17,784 nt of DNA from CAINEC01 sp046073825. Lineage in GTDB: Bacteria; Bacteroidota; Bacteroidia; AKYH767-A; OLB10. Both the position numbers and the translations under genes were made by a program. The notes under the pieces were generated by a model. It saw only the letters and a list, made by a program, of their open reading frames with translations. It ran no database searches and was not told the DNA's origin. Shown in pieces: positions 16,665-17,784 of this stretch (position 1 is its first letter; the number at the start of each line of letters is the position of its first letter). The stretch is taken from assembly GCA_046073825.1 (NCBI GenBank), contig JBJTMY010000256.1:1-17784 (forward strand). The letters run 5' to 3'.

Positions 16665-16672
16665 TAATTTTG
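16665..16672 (+). promoter_or_regulatory. -7 promoter element for psuK-psuG
   Basis: TAATTTTG is a full match to the Bacteroidota -7 consensus, 22 bases before the ATG at 16695. A T-rich stretch (16642-16647) lies at the -33 position without a perfect TTTG. It implies that the psuK-psuG pair has its own promoter rather than being read only from purL. Confidence 0.55.
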
Positions 16673-16694
16673 GTCGCTTATTCCAATTAATATT

Positions 16695-17624
16695 ATGAAT
16701 AAGCCCATTGTATGTATTGGAGGGTCATTAGTAGATGAAACATTTTACTGCTTACAACCTCCAATCAAAGGAACCAGCAACCCTGCGCAACTTGAATTAA
16801 GCGCTGGTGGTGTTGTAAGAAATATCGCGCATCATTTAGCATTATTGCATCATCAAGTTCAACTGATTACGATTCTCGGCAACGATAAAGAAGGTGATTG
16901 GCTAAACGAGCAGTGTACACGAGCAGGGATTGATATGCAACACATCATTCGTATGGATGGTGTTACCGGAAGATTTACGGCTGTATTAGGAACAGATGGT
17001 GAATTATTTGTTGGTACTGTAGTGAATGACTTAGAACCACTTTTAAATTCAGAATTATTATCCATCAAATCGGATGCATTAAAACAAGCCGGATTAATCA
17101 TAACCGATACCAATATGAATCCTGATTGTATTCAATGGTTAATTCAGTTTTGCTCCGACCATAAAATACCTTGTATTATTGAGCCAGTATCCATTCCTAA
17201 GGCGAAGAAATTAGCCGCAATGGATTTATCGGATTTATTTTTAATCACGCCGAATGAAGTCGAATTGTCTGCTATTCAAAGTGTAGCATCTGAGCCCGGA
17301 GTTAAAGGGATGATTAATGCTTTATTGAACAGAGGTGTGCAGCAAGTTTGGTTACGACAAGGAGAAAACGGTTCAACAATCTATCATAGCAACCAACAAT
17401 TTTCGTTACATGCACCTGCAGTGAATGTAATTGATACTACAGGAGCAGGCGATGCAGCATTAGCAGGCTGGATACATGGATTCGTTCATGAAAAATCGAC
17501 AGAAGATAAAATCAGATACGGACATACCTTGGCAGCTTTAGTATTACAACAAAAAGGAACTATTGTAAAAGGACTAACTGCTATTAAATTAGAAGAAGAA
17601 GTCAACCGTTTATTTCCAAACTAA
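16695..17624 (+). CDS. psuK: PfkB-family sugar kinase, probably pseudouridine kinase
   Basis: This is a ribokinase-fold kinase of 309 residues, complete. Motifs: VCIGGSLVDE (6-15), AGGVVRNIAHHLALL (37-51) with the substrate-binding Gly-Gly, GNDKEG (62-67), and the PfkB signature DTTGAGD (247-253) with the catalytic base Asp253. The PfkB family covers many sugar and nucleoside kinases; the specific call rests on the next gene, which begins one base after this stop and is clearly PsuG. PsuK phosphorylates pseudouridine at the 5' position, PsuG then splits it into uracil and ribose 5-phosphate, so RNA-derived pseudouridine is recycled. No transporter gene is seen inside the window. No signal peptide; cytoplasmic. 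Confidence 0.88.
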   Translation: MNKPIVCIGGSLVDETFYCLQPPIKGTSNPAQLELSAGGVVRNIAHHLALLHHQVQLITILGNDKEGDWLNEQCTRAGIDMQHIIRMDGVTGRFTAVLGTDGELFVGTVVNDLEPLLNSELLSIKSDALKQAGLIITDTNMNPDCIQWLIQFCSDHKIPCIIEPVSIPKAKKLAAMDLSDLFLITPNEVELSAIQSVASEPGVKGMINALLNRGVQQVWLRQGENGSTIYHSNQQFSLHAPAVNVIDTTGAGDAALAGWIHGFVHEKSTEDKIRYGHTLAALVLQQKGTIVKGLTAIKLEEEVNRLFPN

Positions 17625-17625
17625 C

Positions 17626-17784
17626 ATGAACAACTACTTAAATATTCATCCTGAAGTTGCTGATGCATTAAAAAATAATCAGCCTGTTGTTGCGTTGGAG
17701 TCGACGATTATCTCTCACGGTATGCCCTATCCGCAAAACGTGGAAACTGCCAGAGCCGTTGAAAATATTATTCGTGAGCAAGGA
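17626..17784 (+). CDS. psuG: Pseudouridine-5'-phosphate glycosidase, 5' part (runs off the window)
   Basis: Only the first 53 codons are present, open to the right edge. The translation shows INxHPEV-like start residues (NIHPEVADAL) and the strongly conserved PVVALESTIISHGMPYP block, followed by NVETARAVE, which together identify PsuG. The conserved Glu in ALEST is one of the active-site acidic residues of the family. The enzyme reversibly cleaves the C-glycosidic bond of pseudouridine 5'-phosphate to uracil and ribose 5-phosphate. Its ATG follows the psuK stop after one base, so the two are co-translated. About 250 further residues are expected beyond the window. Confidence 0.94.
   Translation, partial: MNNYLNIHPEVADALKNNQPVVALESTIISHGMPYPQNVETARAVENIIREQG

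Noticed and set aside
9038..17784. Functional link between the YdfG-like SDR and PsuK-PsuG through uracil breakdown
   Set aside because: YdfG can reduce malonic semialdehyde from uracil degradation, but the genes are 7 kb apart, on opposite strands, with no Rut-type genes in between.
1..17784. CRISPR arrays, insertion sequences, tRNA or rRNA genes, prophage or attachment sites
   Set aside because: No spaced identical repeats, transposase or integrase motifs, or cloverleaf-like sequences were seen on reading.

Overview
The window looks like chromosomal DNA of a Bacteroidota (Bacteroidetes) bacterium. The sequence is AT-rich, and the starts inspected lack Shine-Dalgarno sequences. Several intergenic regions carry the Bacteroidota-type -7 element TAnnTTTG about 16-30 bases before a start codon. 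E1-alpha followed directly by E2 of pyruvate dehydrogenase, with no E1-beta between, also fits that phylum. I cannot place it more precisely. Coding density is very high, no gene-free stretch exceeds 200 bases, and there are no tRNA, rRNA, CRISPR or mobile-element signals.

Left part (1-5641): the 3' end of pdhA and the complete E2 gene, closed by a clear intrinsic terminator. Next is a TMTC-like membrane protein with C-terminal TPRs. It converges, with one base between stop codons, on a long-chain acyl-CoA synthetase gene. Middle (5705-9032): a FabK/nitronate-monooxygenase-type flavoprotein, then three coupled genes (two ATGA overlaps) for exported proteins: an unknown small protein, a protein with an RHA..W / HE / D..NN pattern, and a thioredoxin-fold protein with CHFC and TPR-like helices.

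Right-middle (9038-14134, minus strand): a tightly packed operon read from 14134 down. It holds two paralogous polytopic membrane proteins of unknown function (TAATG junction), a CAT-type amino-acid permease (ATGA junction) and a YdfG-like short-chain dehydrogenase. Right end (14327-17784): small-type purL, then psuK and the start of psuG, a pseudouridine salvage pair. The psuG fragment is cut by the window edge and makes the kinase assignment much firmer.

Most of the window is ordinary housekeeping or metabolic DNA. The least explained parts are the exported three-gene cassette (6767-9032) and the tandem paralogous membrane proteins (11511-14134). I see no sign of a defence system, mobile island or other clearly new system.
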